The translations under genes were made by a program, and so were the position numbers. The notes under the pieces were generated by a model. That model worked only from the letters and a program-made list of their open reading frames with translations. It did no database searches and was not told where the DNA came from. A stretch of DNA of 34,248 nt, taken from Halopseudomonas aestusnigri (GTDB lineage: Bacteria; Pseudomonadota; Gammaproteobacteria; Pseudomonadales; Pseudomonadaceae). The stretch spans positions 1-34,248 of the forward strand of contig NZ_NBYK01000003.1 of assembly GCF_002197985.1 (NCBI RefSeq), given 5' to 3'. Positions 10,195 to 18,724 of the stretch are shown in pieces. The number at the start of each line of letters is the position of its first letter. The first letter of the stretch is position 1.

Positions 10195-10733
10195 CCATCG
10201 TCTATCTGGGTGTGGGCACCAACACTGAACGCGAATATCACCTGCAGCGCGGGCTGGATGCGCTGGCCGAGTTGTGCGGCGAGTTGCAGTTGTCGCCGGT
10301 GTTTGAAAGCGACGCGGTCGGGGTGCTCGGCAAGCGCTTTTACAACATGGTAGTCGCCGTCGAAACGCGGCTGGCGCTGGCGGATCTGAATGCCGCGCTG
10401 AAGGCGATCGAGGCTGCCTGCGGCCGGCGTGAGTCGCCGCAACCCGGGCGCATCACGCTGGATATCGACGTGCTGTGCTACGGCGATCTGATCGGCGTGC
10501 ATGACGGCATTACCCTGCCGCGCCCGGAAGTCATCCGCAACGCATTTGTGCTCTGGCCGCTGGCATTGGTCGCAGCGCAGGCCAAACTGCCCGGCAGCGG
10601 GCAGACATTTGGCCAGCTCTGGGAAGGCTGGCAGGGGAACCAGGCGCTGTGGCCGGTCGCCTTCACATGGCGTGGCCGGTCACTGACGCCGGTCGAGCTG
10701 CTGGCGGGATATCAGCCGCGTGAGGCCTTGTAG
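10191..10733 (+). CDS. folK: HPPK-family 2-amino-4-hydroxy-6-hydroxymethyldihydropteridine pyrophosphokinase
   Basis: A 180-aa protein that should transfer pyrophosphate from ATP to 6-hydroxymethyl-dihydropterin, the step after FolB. It begins with GTG inside the folB stop (GTGA). It has [15 protein letters not shown], related to the usual GSN motif, a central [21 protein letters not shown] with the metal-binding Asp pair D91/D93, and [16 protein letters not shown]. Residues around the second loop differ from classic HPPK (GRITLDID in place of the commoner PRTLDLDI). I recall a second folK near panB in P. aeruginosa, so this could be the divergent paralogue with a narrower role. The last 22 bp overlap convergent cca. 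Confidence 0.88.
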   Translation: MTIVYLGVGTNTEREYHLQRGLDALAELCGELQLSPVFESDAVGVLGKRFYNMVVAVETRLALADLNAALKAIEAACGRRESPQPGRITLDIDVLCYGDLIGVHDGITLPRPEVIRNAFVLWPLALVAAQAKLPGSGQTFGQLWEGWQGNQALWPVAFTWRGRSLTPVELLAGYQPREAL

Positions 10734-11956
10734 TCGCCCAAGGCTTCCAGCCGTGCCTGCTCCAGGGTGCGGCCCATCTCGGCGCCCTGCAGGCCCTTAT
10801 CCAGTAACGGCTGAATATCTACCGCGCGCGCGGCCTGCGCCGCGCCGCGCAGGTAGTCCGCCTGCGGGTAGGGGCGCTGTTCAAACCCGGTGCGGCCCTG
10901 GGCGTCGGCCACGCATACCGCCAAAAACTGCTCGAAGCGCTCGCCGCGACGGTAGATATCCAGCGCCTTGAACAGCTTGAGCAATGTCTGCGGGCGCAGC
11001 TCCAGCGCCCGGTGGCAGTGGGTGTGGTACTCACAGGCCAGCAGTGCCAGTTCCTGACACTCACGCGGTGCCTTGCAGCGCTGGTTGACGGCTTTGACGG
11101 CCTTCAGGCCGCTGGTCTCGTGGCCGTGATGCTTTGGCCAGTGCTCCGGGCGCGTCAGCCCCTTGCCAAGGTCATGCAGCAGGCAGGCCCAGCGGGCCGG
11201 CAGCGGCAGCTGGTCTCTGGCGGCGATCTTCAGTACCTGCAGGACGTGGACGCCGGTGTCGATTTCCGGGTGATGTGCTTCCGGCTGCGGCACGCCAAAC
11301 AGGGCGTCGACTTCCGGCAGCAGTTCGGCCAGTGCGCCACAGTCGCGCAGTACCTGAATGAACACATCCGGGCTGGGTTCCATCAGGGCGCGGCTGATTT
11401 CCATCCAGCTGCGCTCGGCAGTCAGACTCTGCAGCTCGCCCGACTCGCTCAGCTGGCGCATCAGCGCCATGGTCTCGTCGGCCACGCGAAAGCCGAGGCT
11501 GGCGTAACGGGCGGCGAAGCGCGCAACCCGCAGCACCCGCAGTGGATCTTCTGCAAAGGCGGGGGAGACGTGGCGCAATATCTTCGCCTGCAGGTCGCGC
11601 TGGCCGCCGTAGGGGTCGATGATCCGGCCGTCCTCGGCCCGGGCCATGGCGTTGACTGTCAGGTCCCGGCGGATCAGATCCTCCTCCAGGGTGACGTCCG
11701 GGCTGGTGTGGAAGACAAAGCCGCCGTAGCCAACGCCGCTCTTGCGCTCGGTGCGGGCGAGTGCGTACTCCTCGCCCGAGGTCGGATGCAGAAACACCGG
11801 AAAGTCCTGGCCGACCGGACGGAAACCCTCCTGCTGCAACTGCTCCGGCGTCGCGCCAACCACAACCCAGTCGCGGTCTGTTACCGGCAAACCAAGCAGT
11901 TGGTCGCGGACGGCGCCGCCGACCAGGTAGGTGTAGTAACTCTCAGGCATCGACAC
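10712..11956 (-). CDS. cca: CCA-adding tRNA nucleotidyltransferase with HD domain
   Basis: A 414-aa enzyme that builds or repairs the tRNA 3' CCA end. The class II nucleotidyltransferase head shows [13 protein letters not shown], the metal-binding [10 protein letters not shown] (D27, D29) and the [10 protein letters not shown] segment; [15 protein letters not shown] follows at 136-150. A C-terminal HD phosphohydrolase domain has LLHDLGKG (H261, D262), as in E. coli-type enzymes with added phosphatase/phosphodiesterase activities. The ATG at 11950 (third residue, [12 protein letters not shown]) is an equally good start. It is convergent with folK, and the upstream gap holds repeats and a terminator. 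Confidence 0.95.
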   Translation of the reverse strand: MSMPESYYTYLVGGAVRDQLLGLPVTDRDWVVVGATPEQLQQEGFRPVGQDFPVFLHPTSGEEYALARTERKSGVGYGGFVFHTSPDVTLEEDLIRRDLTVNAMARAEDGRIIDPYGGQRDLQAKILRHVSPAFAEDPLRVLRVARFAARYASLGFRVADETMALMRQLSESGELQSLTAERSWMEISRALMEPSPDVFIQVLRDCGALAELLPEVDALFGVPQPEAHHPEIDTGVHVLQVLKIAARDQLPLPARWACLLHDLGKGLTRPEHWPKHHGHETSGLKAVKAVNQRCKAPRECQELALLACEYHTHCHRALELRPQTLLKLFKALDIYRRGERFEQFLAVCVADAQGRTGFEQRPYPQADYLRGAAQAARAVDIQPLLDKGLQGAEMGRTLEQARLEALGDYKASRG

Positions 11957-11977
11957 GGACTCTGGCTAAAGGGGAGT

Positions 11978-12008
11978 AGCTTCAAGCTTCAAGCTGCAAG
12001 CTGCAAGC
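11978..12008. repeat. Heptanucleotide tandem array, copy A
   Basis: Four tandem 7-mers, AGCTTCA twice then AGCTGCA twice, followed by a partial AGC. They lie 21 bp upstream of the cca start. The AGCTGCA units are the reverse complement (by rotation) of the GCTTGCA units of the array at 12114-12155, so the two arrays form an inverted pair around a terminator hairpin. Confidence 0.85.
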
Positions 12009-12041
12009 AAAACCCGCGCGGTGTCTAGTCGCGCGGGTTTT
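12009..12041. terminator. Strong hairpin terminator between the spoVR-family gene and cca
   Basis: A perfect 12-bp stem, AAAACCCGCGCG (12009-12020) with CGCGCGGGTTTT (12030-12041), around a 9-nt loop. On the minus strand, the direction of both flanking genes, the stem ends in TTTT and so can end the yeaG-yeaH-spoVR transcript. On the plus strand it is followed by CTTTT, so it may act in both directions. Confidence 0.75.
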
Positions 12042-12113
12042 CTTTTGGCTGCACATGACCGCAGAAACTTGAGCAACACTTGACGGCATAGCCGCCGAAC
12101 TCACCCTAATTAG

Positions 12114-12155
12114 GCTTGCAGCTTGCAGCTTGCAGCTTGCAGCTTGCAGCTTGCG
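12114..12155. repeat. Heptanucleotide tandem array, copy B
   Basis: Six head-to-tail copies of GCTTGCA. Five are exact and the sixth ends GCG. The array starts 10 bp beyond the stop of the spoVR-family gene. Being the inverse of the array at 11978-12008, it can pair with it over at least 17 bp in several registers. Arrays of this kind expand and contract by slippage. Confidence 0.9.
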
Positions 12156-12165
12156 CACCGCGCCC

Positions 12166-13719
12166 CTATATGGGCGGAATATTCAGGTCGAAGCGCGGCA
12201 GGCGTTCTTCCTCCGGTTTGGGGCGGGGCGGGATGTGGGCTTCGGCCACGATTCGTTCTCCGTCGACGCTTTCCAGGTGAATGTCGAACCCCCACAGGCG
12301 ATGCAGGTGGCGGAGCATTTCGTCTGTGGATTCGCCGAGCGGTTTGCCCTGATGGCGCTGGTGGCGCAGGGTCAGGGAGCGGTCGCCGCGGCGGTCCACC
12401 GACCAGATCTGGATGTTCGGTTCGCGGTTGCCAAGGTTGTACTGCGCTGCCAGCAGTTCGCGTACCGCGCGGTAGCCGCTGTCGTCGTGAATGGCTGCGA
12501 CTTCCAGGTGGTCGTCGGCTTCGTCATCGACGATGGCAAACAGCTTGAAGTCGCGGATCACCTTGGGCGACAGGTACTGCAGGATAAAACTTTCGTCCTT
12601 GAAGGTGCGCATGGCGAACTTGAGGGTTTCCAGCCAGTTACTGCCGGCAATGTCGGGAAACCAGCGGTGATCTTCGTCGGTCGGGTGTTCGCAGATGCGG
12701 CGAATGTCCTGCATCATCGCAAAGCCCAGCGCATAGGGGTTGATGCCGCTGTACCAGTTGCTGTCGAACGGTGGCTGGTAGACCACGCTGGTGTGGGACT
12801 GCAGAAACTCCATCATGAAGCCGTCGGTGACCTTGCCTTCGTCATACAGGTGGTTGAGCAGGGTGTAGTGCCAGAAGGTGGCCCAGCCCTCGTTCATCAC
12901 CTGGGTCTGGCGCTGGGGGTAGAAGTACTGCGCGACCTTGCGCACGATGCGGACGACTTCGCGCTGCCATGGCTCCAGCAGCGGTGCGTTCTTCTCGATG
13001 AAATACAGCAGGTTTTCCTGGGGTTCGCTCGGGTAGCGGGGGTGTACCAGCTCATCCTGCGCGTGGTGCGGGTTGACCGGGATGGTGCGCCACAGCTCGT
13101 TGACCTGGCGCTGCAGGTGCTCTTCGCGCTCCTGCTGGCGCTGCCGTTCTTCCGCGGCAGAGATCGGGTAGGGCCGCTTGTAGCGGTCGACGCCATAGTT
13201 CATCAGGGCGTGACAGGAGTCGAGCAGGTCCTCGACGGCGTCAATCCCGTAGCGGTCTTCGCATTCGCTGATGTACTGCTTGGCGAACACCAGGTAGTCA
13301 ATGATCGCGCTGGCGTCGGTCCAGCTGCGGAACAGGTAGTTGCCCTTGAAGAACGAGTTGTGGCCGTAGCAGGCGTGGGCAATCACCAGTGCCTGCATGC
13401 ACATGGTGTTCTCTTCCATCAGGTAGGCGATGCAGGGGTCGGAGTTGATGACGATCTCGTAGGCCAGCCCCATATGGCCCCGGCGGTAGCCCTTTTCGGT
13501 GGCCAGGAAGTGCTTGCCGTAGGACCAGTGGTGATAGCCCAGCGGCATGCCTACCGAGGCGTAGGCGTCCATCATCTGCTCTGCGGTGATGACCTCGATC
13601 TGGTTGGGATAGGTATCCAGTCCGTAGACCTCATGGGCGATACGGCCGATCTCCTGGTCGTACTCGCGGATCAGCTCGAAGGTCCACTCCGAGCCGGTGG
13701 ATATGGGCGTCCGGCTCAT
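12166..13719 (-). CDS. ycgB: SpoVR/YcgB family stress protein
   Basis: A 517-aa soluble protein of the SpoVR family, named for a Bacillus cortex-formation gene; its biochemical role is not established. The start is the ATG at 13719 ([12 protein letters not shown]), which overlaps the yeaH stop as ATGA. A longer frame reaching 13986 is only the shadow of yeaH. Conserved segments are [22 protein letters not shown] (cited in part), [32 protein letters not shown] and [13 protein letters not shown], followed by NPYALGF. The His/Glu-rich [15 protein letters not shown] spacing resembles a metal site, though that is inference. It is the last gene of the yeaG-yeaH-ycgB operon, and the coupled start suggests fixed stoichiometry with YeaH. 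Confidence 0.93.
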   Translation of the reverse strand: MSRTPISTGSEWTFELIREYDQEIGRIAHEVYGLDTYPNQIEVITAEQMMDAYASVGMPLGYHHWSYGKHFLATEKGYRRGHMGLAYEIVINSDPCIAYLMEENTMCMQALVIAHACYGHNSFFKGNYLFRSWTDASAIIDYLVFAKQYISECEDRYGIDAVEDLLDSCHALMNYGVDRYKRPYPISAAEERQRQQEREEHLQRQVNELWRTIPVNPHHAQDELVHPRYPSEPQENLLYFIEKNAPLLEPWQREVVRIVRKVAQYFYPQRQTQVMNEGWATFWHYTLLNHLYDEGKVTDGFMMEFLQSHTSVVYQPPFDSNWYSGINPYALGFAMMQDIRRICEHPTDEDHRWFPDIAGSNWLETLKFAMRTFKDESFILQYLSPKVIRDFKLFAIVDDEADDHLEVAAIHDDSGYRAVRELLAAQYNLGNREPNIQIWSVDRRGDRSLTLRHQRHQGKPLGESTDEMLRHLHRLWGFDIHLESVDGERIVAEAHIPPRPKPEEERLPRFDLNIPPI

Positions 13720-14987
13720 GTCGCCATCCTCTTCTGGAACAGCTTGCGAAACACCGGGTAGATGTCCCCGGCATCGACAATCTGCTGCTGGGCGAAACTG
13801 TCGGCAAAGTGCTCGGCGACCGCTTCGTACTCGTGCCACAGGGTCTGATGCTCGCGCGGGGTGATTTCCACGTAGCAGTAGTACTGCATCGCCGGCATGA
13901 TCTGGCGCACCAGCAGGTCGCGGCAGATCGGCGAGTCGTCGTTCCAGTTGTCGCCGTCGGATGCCTGGGCGCAGTACAGATTCCACTCGCCGGGCGGGTA
14001 GCGTTGCTCGATGATCTGCTGCATCAGTCGCAGGGCGCTGGACACGATGGTGCCGCCGGTTTCGCGCGAGTAGAAGAATTCTTCCTCGTCGACTTCCTTG
14101 GCGCTGGTGTGGTGACGGATGAACACCACTTCGATGCGCTCGTAGTTACGGCGCAGGAACAGGTAGAGCAGAATGTAGAAGCGCTTGGCCAGATCCTTGG
14201 TGGCTTGGGTCATGGAGCCGGAGACATCCATCAGGCAGAACATCACTGCCTTGGACGACGGCGTTGGTTGCTTGACGATCAGGTTGTAGCGCAAGTCGAA
14301 GGTGTCGAGAAAGGGGACGCGTTCGATGCGTGCTTCGAGGCTGGCAATTTCCTCCTGCAGCTGCGCAATACCGGTAATGTCATCCGGATGCTCACGCTTG
14401 AGTTGCTCCAGCTCGGCGCGTGCCTCGCGCAGCCGCTTGCGGCTGCCGCCCGAGAGTGCGATGCGCCGTGCCTGCGCCGCGCGCATCGACCGTACGATAT
14501 TGATCCGCGAGGGGTTGCCCTGCTGGCTGATGCCGGCGCGGACCGGCTTGAAGGTGTCTGTGCCGGTCAACTGGCGCTTGACCAGGTTTGGCAGGGCGAG
14601 ATCCTCGAACATGAAGTCGAGGAATTCGTCCTGGGTTATCTGAAAGACGAACTCATCCATGCCTTCGCCGCTGTCGCCCGCCTGACTGCCGCCCTGGCTC
14701 CCACCGCCACCCTGCGGGCGGGCGATGCGGTCGCCGGTGGCGAACTCGCGGTTACCGGGGTGCACCTGGGTCTGGCGACCGCCCTTGCCATGGTGAAAAA
14801 TCGGCTCGTCGATGTCGCGGTTGGGGATGCTGATGCTTTCGCCGTGCTCTATATCGGTGATCGAACGACGCCCCACGGCCTCTTCAACCGCCTTCTTGAT
14901 GTGTGATTTGTAGCGCCGCAGGAACCGCTGGCGGTTCACGGTGCTCTTGTTCTTGCCGTTCAGACGGCGGTCAATCACGTAGCTCAT
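13716..14987 (-). CDS. yeaH: YeaH/YhbH family protein (DUF444) with VWA-like MIDAS
   Basis: A 423-aa cytosolic protein, partner of the PrkA-type kinase. The N-terminus is basic ([20 protein letters not shown]). A Gly/Ser-rich linker lies at about 92-108, and a predicted coiled coil rich in Arg/Glu at about 168-222. The C-terminal half is a von Willebrand A-like domain with a complete MIDAS set: DVSGS (D254, S256, S258), a Thr in GGTIVSSAL (about 313) and an Asp in ASDGDNW (about 344). Such domains bind divalent metal and mediate protein assembly. GGAGGG precedes the start. The 142-bp gap to yeaG contains a hairpin and repeats. AAA+/VWA pairs such as MoxR-VWA are a useful analogy for how YeaG and YeaH could work together. 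Confidence 0.93.
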   Translation of the reverse strand: MSYVIDRRLNGKNKSTVNRQRFLRRYKSHIKKAVEEAVGRRSITDIEHGESISIPNRDIDEPIFHHGKGGRQTQVHPGNREFATGDRIARPQGGGGSQGGSQAGDSGEGMDEFVFQITQDEFLDFMFEDLALPNLVKRQLTGTDTFKPVRAGISQQGNPSRINIVRSMRAAQARRIALSGGSRKRLREARAELEQLKREHPDDITGIAQLQEEIASLEARIERVPFLDTFDLRYNLIVKQPTPSSKAVMFCLMDVSGSMTQATKDLAKRFYILLYLFLRRNYERIEVVFIRHHTSAKEVDEEEFFYSRETGGTIVSSALRLMQQIIEQRYPPGEWNLYCAQASDGDNWNDDSPICRDLLVRQIMPAMQYYCYVEITPREHQTLWHEYEAVAEHFADSFAQQQIVDAGDIYPVFRKLFQKRMAT

Positions 14988-15000
14988 TCAGGGCCCTCCG

Positions 15001-15115
15001 GGCCAGCCGCAAGCCATAAGCTGCAAGCTTGAAGCTGGCCGTGCTGCTTTGAGGCGCAGCGCATGGTCTCAGGCGGCGCCGCGCTGCTTGCCGCTTGTCG
15101 CTTGAAGCTGCCCAG
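15001..15115. repeat. Hairpin and degenerate heptad repeats in the yeaG-yeaH gap
   Basis: GGCCAGC at 15001-15007 pairs with GCTGGCC at 15034-15040. The interior contains AAGCTGCAAGCTTGAAGC, which has the same heptad words as the arrays near 12000. A second degenerate run of CTTGNNG heptads is seen around 15086-15110 (CTTGCCG, CTTGTCG, CTTGAAG). In the minus-strand mRNA the hairpin lies just upstream of the yeaH ribosome-binding site and could shape processing or relative expression of yeaG and yeaH. Confidence 0.6.
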
Positions 15116-15129
15116 CGACGGCGCAGCCG

Positions 15130-17052
15130 TCACTGCGCCTTACGCACCCGCAGGTACCATTCCGACAGCAGTCGCACCTGCTTCTCGGTGTAGCCGCGTT
15201 CGACCATCCGGTGGACGAAGTCGTTGTGCTTCTTCTGATCTTCGGTCGAGGCCTTGGCGTTGAAGCTGATGACCGGCAGCAGGTCTTCGGTGTTGGAGAA
15301 CATTTTTTTCTCGATCACCACGCGCAGCTTCTCGTAGGACAGCCAGCTCGGGTTCTTGCCGTTGTTCTGCGCACGGGCACGCAGTACGAAGTTGACGATC
15401 TCGTTGCGGAAGTCCTTCGGGTTGCTGATGCCGGCCGGCTTCTCGATCTTCTCCAGCTCCTCGTTGAGCGAGGCGCGGTTGAGTATCTCGCCGGTTTCCG
15501 GGTCGCGGTACTCCTGATCCTGAATCCAGAAATCGGCGTACAGCACGTAGCGATCAAAGATGTTCTGGCCATACTCGCTGTAGGACTCCAGATAGGCGGT
15601 CTGGATTTCCTTGCCGATGAACTCGACGTAGCGCGGCGCCAGGTATTCCTTGAGGAAACGCAGGTAGCGCTCGCTCACGTCATTGGGAAACTGCTCCTGC
15701 TCAATCTGCTGTTCCAGGACGTAGAGCAGGTGTACCGGGTTGGCGGCCACTTCGGTGGTATCGAAGTTGAACACCTTGGAGAGGATCTTGAAGGCAAAGC
15801 GGGTCGACAGGCCGTTCATGCCCTCGTCGACGCCCGCCGAGTCGCGGTATTCCTGAATCGACTTGGCTTTGGGGTCGGTGTCCTTCAGGTTCTCGCCGTC
15901 GTAGATGCGCATCTTCGAGTAGACATTGGAGTTCTCCGGTTCTTTCAGGCGCGAGAGTACGGTGAACTGGGCGAGCATCTTCAGAGTGTCAGGTGCGCAG
16001 TGGGCATTGGCCAGCGAGCTGTTGGTCAGCAGTTTTTCGTAGATCTGAATCTCGTCGCTGACGCGCAGGCAGTAAGGCACCTTGACGATGTAGATGCGGT
16101 CAATGAACGCTTCGTTGTTCTTGTTATTGCGGAAGCTGTGCCACTCGGACTCGTTGGAGTGGGCCAGAATTACGCCATTGAATGGAATCGCGCCCATGCC
16201 TTCGGTACTGTTGTAGTTGCCCTCCTGGGTGGCGGTTAGCAGTGGGTGCAGTACCTTGATCGGTGCCTTGAACATCTCGACGAATTCGAGCAGGCCCTGG
16301 TTGGCACGGCACAAGCCACCGGAGTAGCTGTAGGCGTCCGGGTCGTTCTGCGGAAACTCTTCCAGCTTGCGGATATCAACCTTGCCGACCAGTGAAGATA
16401 TGTCCTGGTTGTTCTCGTCACCGGGCTCGGTCTTGGCGACAGCAATCTGCTGCAGCACCGAGGGGTAGAGCTTGACCACGCGGAACTGGGAAATATCGCC
16501 GTTGTATTCGTGCAGGCGTTTCACCGCCCAGGGCGAGATGATGCTGTTGAGGTAGCGCCGCGGGATGCCGAAGTCCTCTTCGAGGATGGCGCCATCCTCG
16601 GTGGCGTTGAACAGGCCGAGTGGCGACTCGAACACCGGCGAGCCCTTGATCGCGTAGAACGGCACTTGCTGCATCAGCTCTTTGAGTTTTTCGGCCAGCG
16701 ATGACTTGCCGCCGCCGACCGGGCCGAGCAGGTAGAGTATCTGCTTGCGTTCTTCGAGCCCCTGGGCGGCGTGCTTGAAAAAGGACACGATATGCTCGAT
16801 GGCGTCTTCCATGCCGTGGAAGTCGGCGAACGCCGGATAACGCTTGATGACCTTGTTGGAAAAGATGCGGGACAGGCGTGGGTCGAGGGAGGTGTCGACC
16901 AGTTCGGGCTTGCCGATGGCCATCAGCAGACGCTCGGCGGCGGTCGCGTAGGCGGTAGGGTCAGTCTTGCAGAGTTCCAGGTATTCCTGAAGGCTGTACT
17001 CCTCTTGCCGGGTGGCTTCAAAGCGGTTCTGGAAATGGCTGAATATGCTCAT
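15130..17052 (-). CDS. yeaG: PrkA/YeaG family serine protein kinase with AAA+ domain
   Basis: A 640-aa protein with an N-terminal AAA+ ATPase (Walker A GPVGGGKSS at 110-118) and a C-terminal PrkA kinase domain. Family members phosphorylate themselves and a few substrates; E. coli YeaG is linked to nitrogen and carbon starvation and stationary phase. Conserved stretches include QILYLLGPVGGGKSSLAEKL, PFNGVILAHSNESEW, SGLCRANQG-type GGLCRANQGLLEF and GLSTRFAFKILSKVFNFD. GAGGT precedes the ATG. It leads the yeaG-yeaH-ycgB operon and is preceded by a 512-bp gap, suggesting complex control. The three products are taken to act in one stress pathway, from conserved linkage rather than from a shown mechanism. 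Confidence 0.95.
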   Translation of the reverse strand: MSIFSHFQNRFEATRQEEYSLQEYLELCKTDPTAYATAAERLLMAIGKPELVDTSLDPRLSRIFSNKVIKRYPAFADFHGMEDAIEHIVSFFKHAAQGLEERKQILYLLGPVGGGKSSLAEKLKELMQQVPFYAIKGSPVFESPLGLFNATEDGAILEEDFGIPRRYLNSIISPWAVKRLHEYNGDISQFRVVKLYPSVLQQIAVAKTEPGDENNQDISSLVGKVDIRKLEEFPQNDPDAYSYSGGLCRANQGLLEFVEMFKAPIKVLHPLLTATQEGNYNSTEGMGAIPFNGVILAHSNESEWHSFRNNKNNEAFIDRIYIVKVPYCLRVSDEIQIYEKLLTNSSLANAHCAPDTLKMLAQFTVLSRLKEPENSNVYSKMRIYDGENLKDTDPKAKSIQEYRDSAGVDEGMNGLSTRFAFKILSKVFNFDTTEVAANPVHLLYVLEQQIEQEQFPNDVSERYLRFLKEYLAPRYVEFIGKEIQTAYLESYSEYGQNIFDRYVLYADFWIQDQEYRDPETGEILNRASLNEELEKIEKPAGISNPKDFRNEIVNFVLRARAQNNGKNPSWLSYEKLRVVIEKKMFSNTEDLLPVISFNAKASTEDQKKHNDFVHRMVERGYTEKQVRLLSEWYLRVRKAQ

Positions 17053-17564
17053 GACACGACCTCGCTGTTACCAGATAAGAGGTCTGGCGCTTCCGGGCAG
17101 CAGCCCGCATGACGCGCTTTACCGGGCGACGGCATTTCCTGATGCGTGAATCCCCCAAGGCGCAACTGCGAGCACGGTCAGGAGTCTGTCGGAGGCGCCG
17201 GGCGGCCAATCGATGACTGGTCGTACGGTGGATCCGGCAGGCTCCCGTGTTTATCGGAAGCCGGCAGACCGACGTTCTCTTTCTTGATTCGCCTGACCTC
17301 AGGATAGTTGCAAATACGCAGTGCAACAGAAGATTTCTCAGGAAATTTTGTTGCAGGAGTGTGAAGGCACGGCTGGCGTGGCTTGCGGGCTATTCGTTTA
17401 GTGTGGGTCGGGTTAGGAGCGCGGGGCTGTAGGGTGGAGAACGCGCAGCGTCTCCACCGGATAGTCGTAGCCCCAGCAGTGCCTGTGAGTAACGGCTGGT
17501 GTGATAACGCCGGCGGACACGCTGCGCTTGGTCCGCCCTACTGGGCGGGCAATAGGTTGGCGTC
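17053..17564. other. Large yeaG-glpE intergenic region
   Basis: These 512 bp contain no convincing gene; frames at 17018-17326 and 17383-17641 lack a ribosome-binding site and family features. The half next to yeaG is plain. Around 17301-17307 the minus strand reads CTATCCT, one base from the sigma-S-type -10 CTATACT, which would give a leader of about 240 nt. Just upstream are two inverted repeats (TTGCA-N9-TGCAA at 17308-17326 and GCAACA/TGTTGC at 17323-17354). I found no sigma-54 GG-N10-GC promoter with correct spacing. The half near glpE is filled by the REP-like pair at 17429-17541. Confidence 0.5.
17429..17541. repeat. Inverted pair of REP-like palindromes (BIME-type)
   Basis: Two 32-nt units in opposite orientation, 17429-17460 and 17510-17541, are separated by 49 bp. 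Each starts GTAGGG at its outer end, has GCGCAGCGT in the middle and ends CCGG at its inner end. They differ at six positions. Four of these (7, 11, 24 and 28 of the unit) are paired changes that keep the stem: T-A becomes C-G, and G-C becomes C-G. Stems are 8 bp (17433-17440 with 17451-17458) and 7 bp (17512-17518 with 17531-17537). The GTAGGGYGGA...TCCRCC pattern is common in Pseudomonas intergenic repeats moved by REP-associated transposases; no such transposase is in the window. Confidence 0.8.
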
Positions 17565-17885
17565 TCAGTCGGCGCTGACGCGCTCCGGATAGGTCTGCCG
17601 CCACAGATCAAAGCCGCCGTCCAGGCTGTAGGTGTCGGCAAAACCGATGCTGGCCAGATAGGCCGCTGCGCCCTGGCTGGAGTTGCCGTGGTAGCAGCAA
17701 ACGATCAGGGGCGCCTGCTGGTCGGCGTTGGCGACGAAGTCGGCAAGGTTGTCGTTGTCCAGGCGGATGGCGCCGGGAATGTGGCCAAAGTCGAAACTCT
17801 GCGGGTCGCGGATGTCGACCAGTTGGGCGTTGCTGGCGATCAACTGGCTGGCGGTTTGCGGGTCGATGCGTTTGAAATCGCTCAT
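17565..17885 (-). CDS. glpE: Thiosulfate sulfurtransferase GlpE (single-domain rhodanese)
   Basis: A 106-aa cytosolic rhodanese that transfers sulfane sulfur from thiosulfate to cyanide or a thiol acceptor such as thioredoxin. The ATG at 17885 ([10 protein letters not shown]) gives the family length; a longer frame back to 17966 would add 27 unrelated residues that overlap apaH. Motifs are [18 protein letters not shown] (CH2A-like) and the active-site loop CCYHGNSS, where C64 is the catalytic cysteine and C63 an extra neighbour. [11 protein letters not shown] closes the fold. It is the last gene of the lptD-to-glpE run, 11 bp after apaH, as in other pseudomonads. Confidence 0.93.
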   Translation of the reverse strand: MSDFKRIDPQTASQLIASNAQLVDIRDPQSFDFGHIPGAIRLDNDNLADFVANADQQAPLIVCCYHGNSSQGAAAYLASIGFADTYSLDGGFDLWRQTYPERVSAD

Positions 17886-17896
17886 GCTGGTTCCTC

Positions 17897-18709
17897 TCAG
17901 GTCGCGCAGTCGCAGTGATGCAGTTCGTGGGTATCCAGGTTCATCAGGGTCATGCGGCCACCCCATACGCAGCCGGTGTCCAGCGCATGTACGCCCTGCA
18001 CACCGGTGCGGCCTTCGATCGCTGCCCAGTGGCCGAAGATGACCTGAATGTCAGGGTCGCGGCGCGGGTAACGAAACCACGGTGCAAAGCCCTTTGGCGT
18101 GGTATCCAGCCCTTCCTTGGATTTGAACTCCAGCGTCCCGTCCGGCTTGCAGAAGCGCATGCGGGTCAGGTAATTGGTAATCGCACGCAGCCGGTCGATG
18201 CCCTTGAGGCCGGGCTTCCAGCGCGCCGGTTCGTTACCGTACATCTCGTCCAGATAGTCTGGCAGACGCTTGTCGCAGCGCAGGATGATTTCCACCTCGG
18301 CGGCCAGCTCCATTGTCTGCTGTACGCTCCAGATTGGCGGGATGCCGGCGTGGGTCATCACATAGCCCAGCTCGGCGTCGAGGTGGGCAAGCGGCCGCTC
18401 GCGCAGCCAGTCGAGCAGGGCGACACGGTCGTCGGCCTTGAGCAGGGGTTTGAGGGTGTCTGACTTGCGCAAGCGACTGCCAGCTCGGCTGGCGGCCAGC
18501 AGGTGCAGGTCGTGATTGCCCAGAACCGCAACGCAGGCGTTGTCGAGCTGCTTGAGAAAGCGCAGGGTGCCAAGCGAGTCGGGACCGCGGTTGACCATGT
18601 CACCAACGGACCAGAGCACGTCCCTGGACGGGTTGAAGCCTACCTCGCTGAGCAGGCATTGGAGCGGCTTGAGGCAGCCCTGGATGTCGCCAACGGCGTA
18701 GATGGTCAT
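17897..18709 (-). CDS. apaH: Symmetrical bis(5'-nucleosyl)-tetraphosphatase ApaH
   Basis: A 270-aa metallophosphatase that splits Ap4A (and Np4 RNA caps) into two ADP. The calcineurin-like metal-binding motifs appear in order: [38 protein letters not shown] and, near the end, GHWAAIEG with [10 protein letters not shown]. It sits 15 bp after apaG in the same direction, the classic apaG-apaH pairing, and is followed by glpE 11 bp on. Length and motifs are complete, so it should be active in the cytosol, limiting alarmone and nucleotide-cap levels under stress. Confidence 0.97.
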   Translation of the reverse strand: MTIYAVGDIQGCLKPLQCLLSEVGFNPSRDVLWSVGDMVNRGPDSLGTLRFLKQLDNACVAVLGNHDLHLLAASRAGSRLRKSDTLKPLLKADDRVALLDWLRERPLAHLDAELGYVMTHAGIPPIWSVQQTMELAAEVEIILRCDKRLPDYLDEMYGNEPARWKPGLKGIDRLRAITNYLTRMRFCKPDGTLEFKSKEGLDTTPKGFAPWFRYPRRDPDIQVIFGHWAAIEGRTGVQGVHALDTGCVWGGRMTLMNLDTHELHHCDCAT

Positions 18710-18724
18710 GGGCGTACGAGTCGA

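Noticed and set aside
12114-12155. Could the regular repeats be a CRISPR array?
   Set aside because: Units are 7 bp, contiguous and without spacers, and no cas genes are present. This is a tandem microsatellite.
13720-13986. N-terminal extension of the SpoVR-family protein
   Set aside because: The extra 89 codons lie entirely within yeaH and encode Arg-rich shadow sequence. The ATG at 13719 overlaps the yeaH stop and matches the family start.
17300-17400. Sigma-54 promoter for the yeaG operon
   Set aside because: TTGCAC...TTGCAA on the minus strand has the wrong spacing (two bases too long) and lacks the GG at -24.
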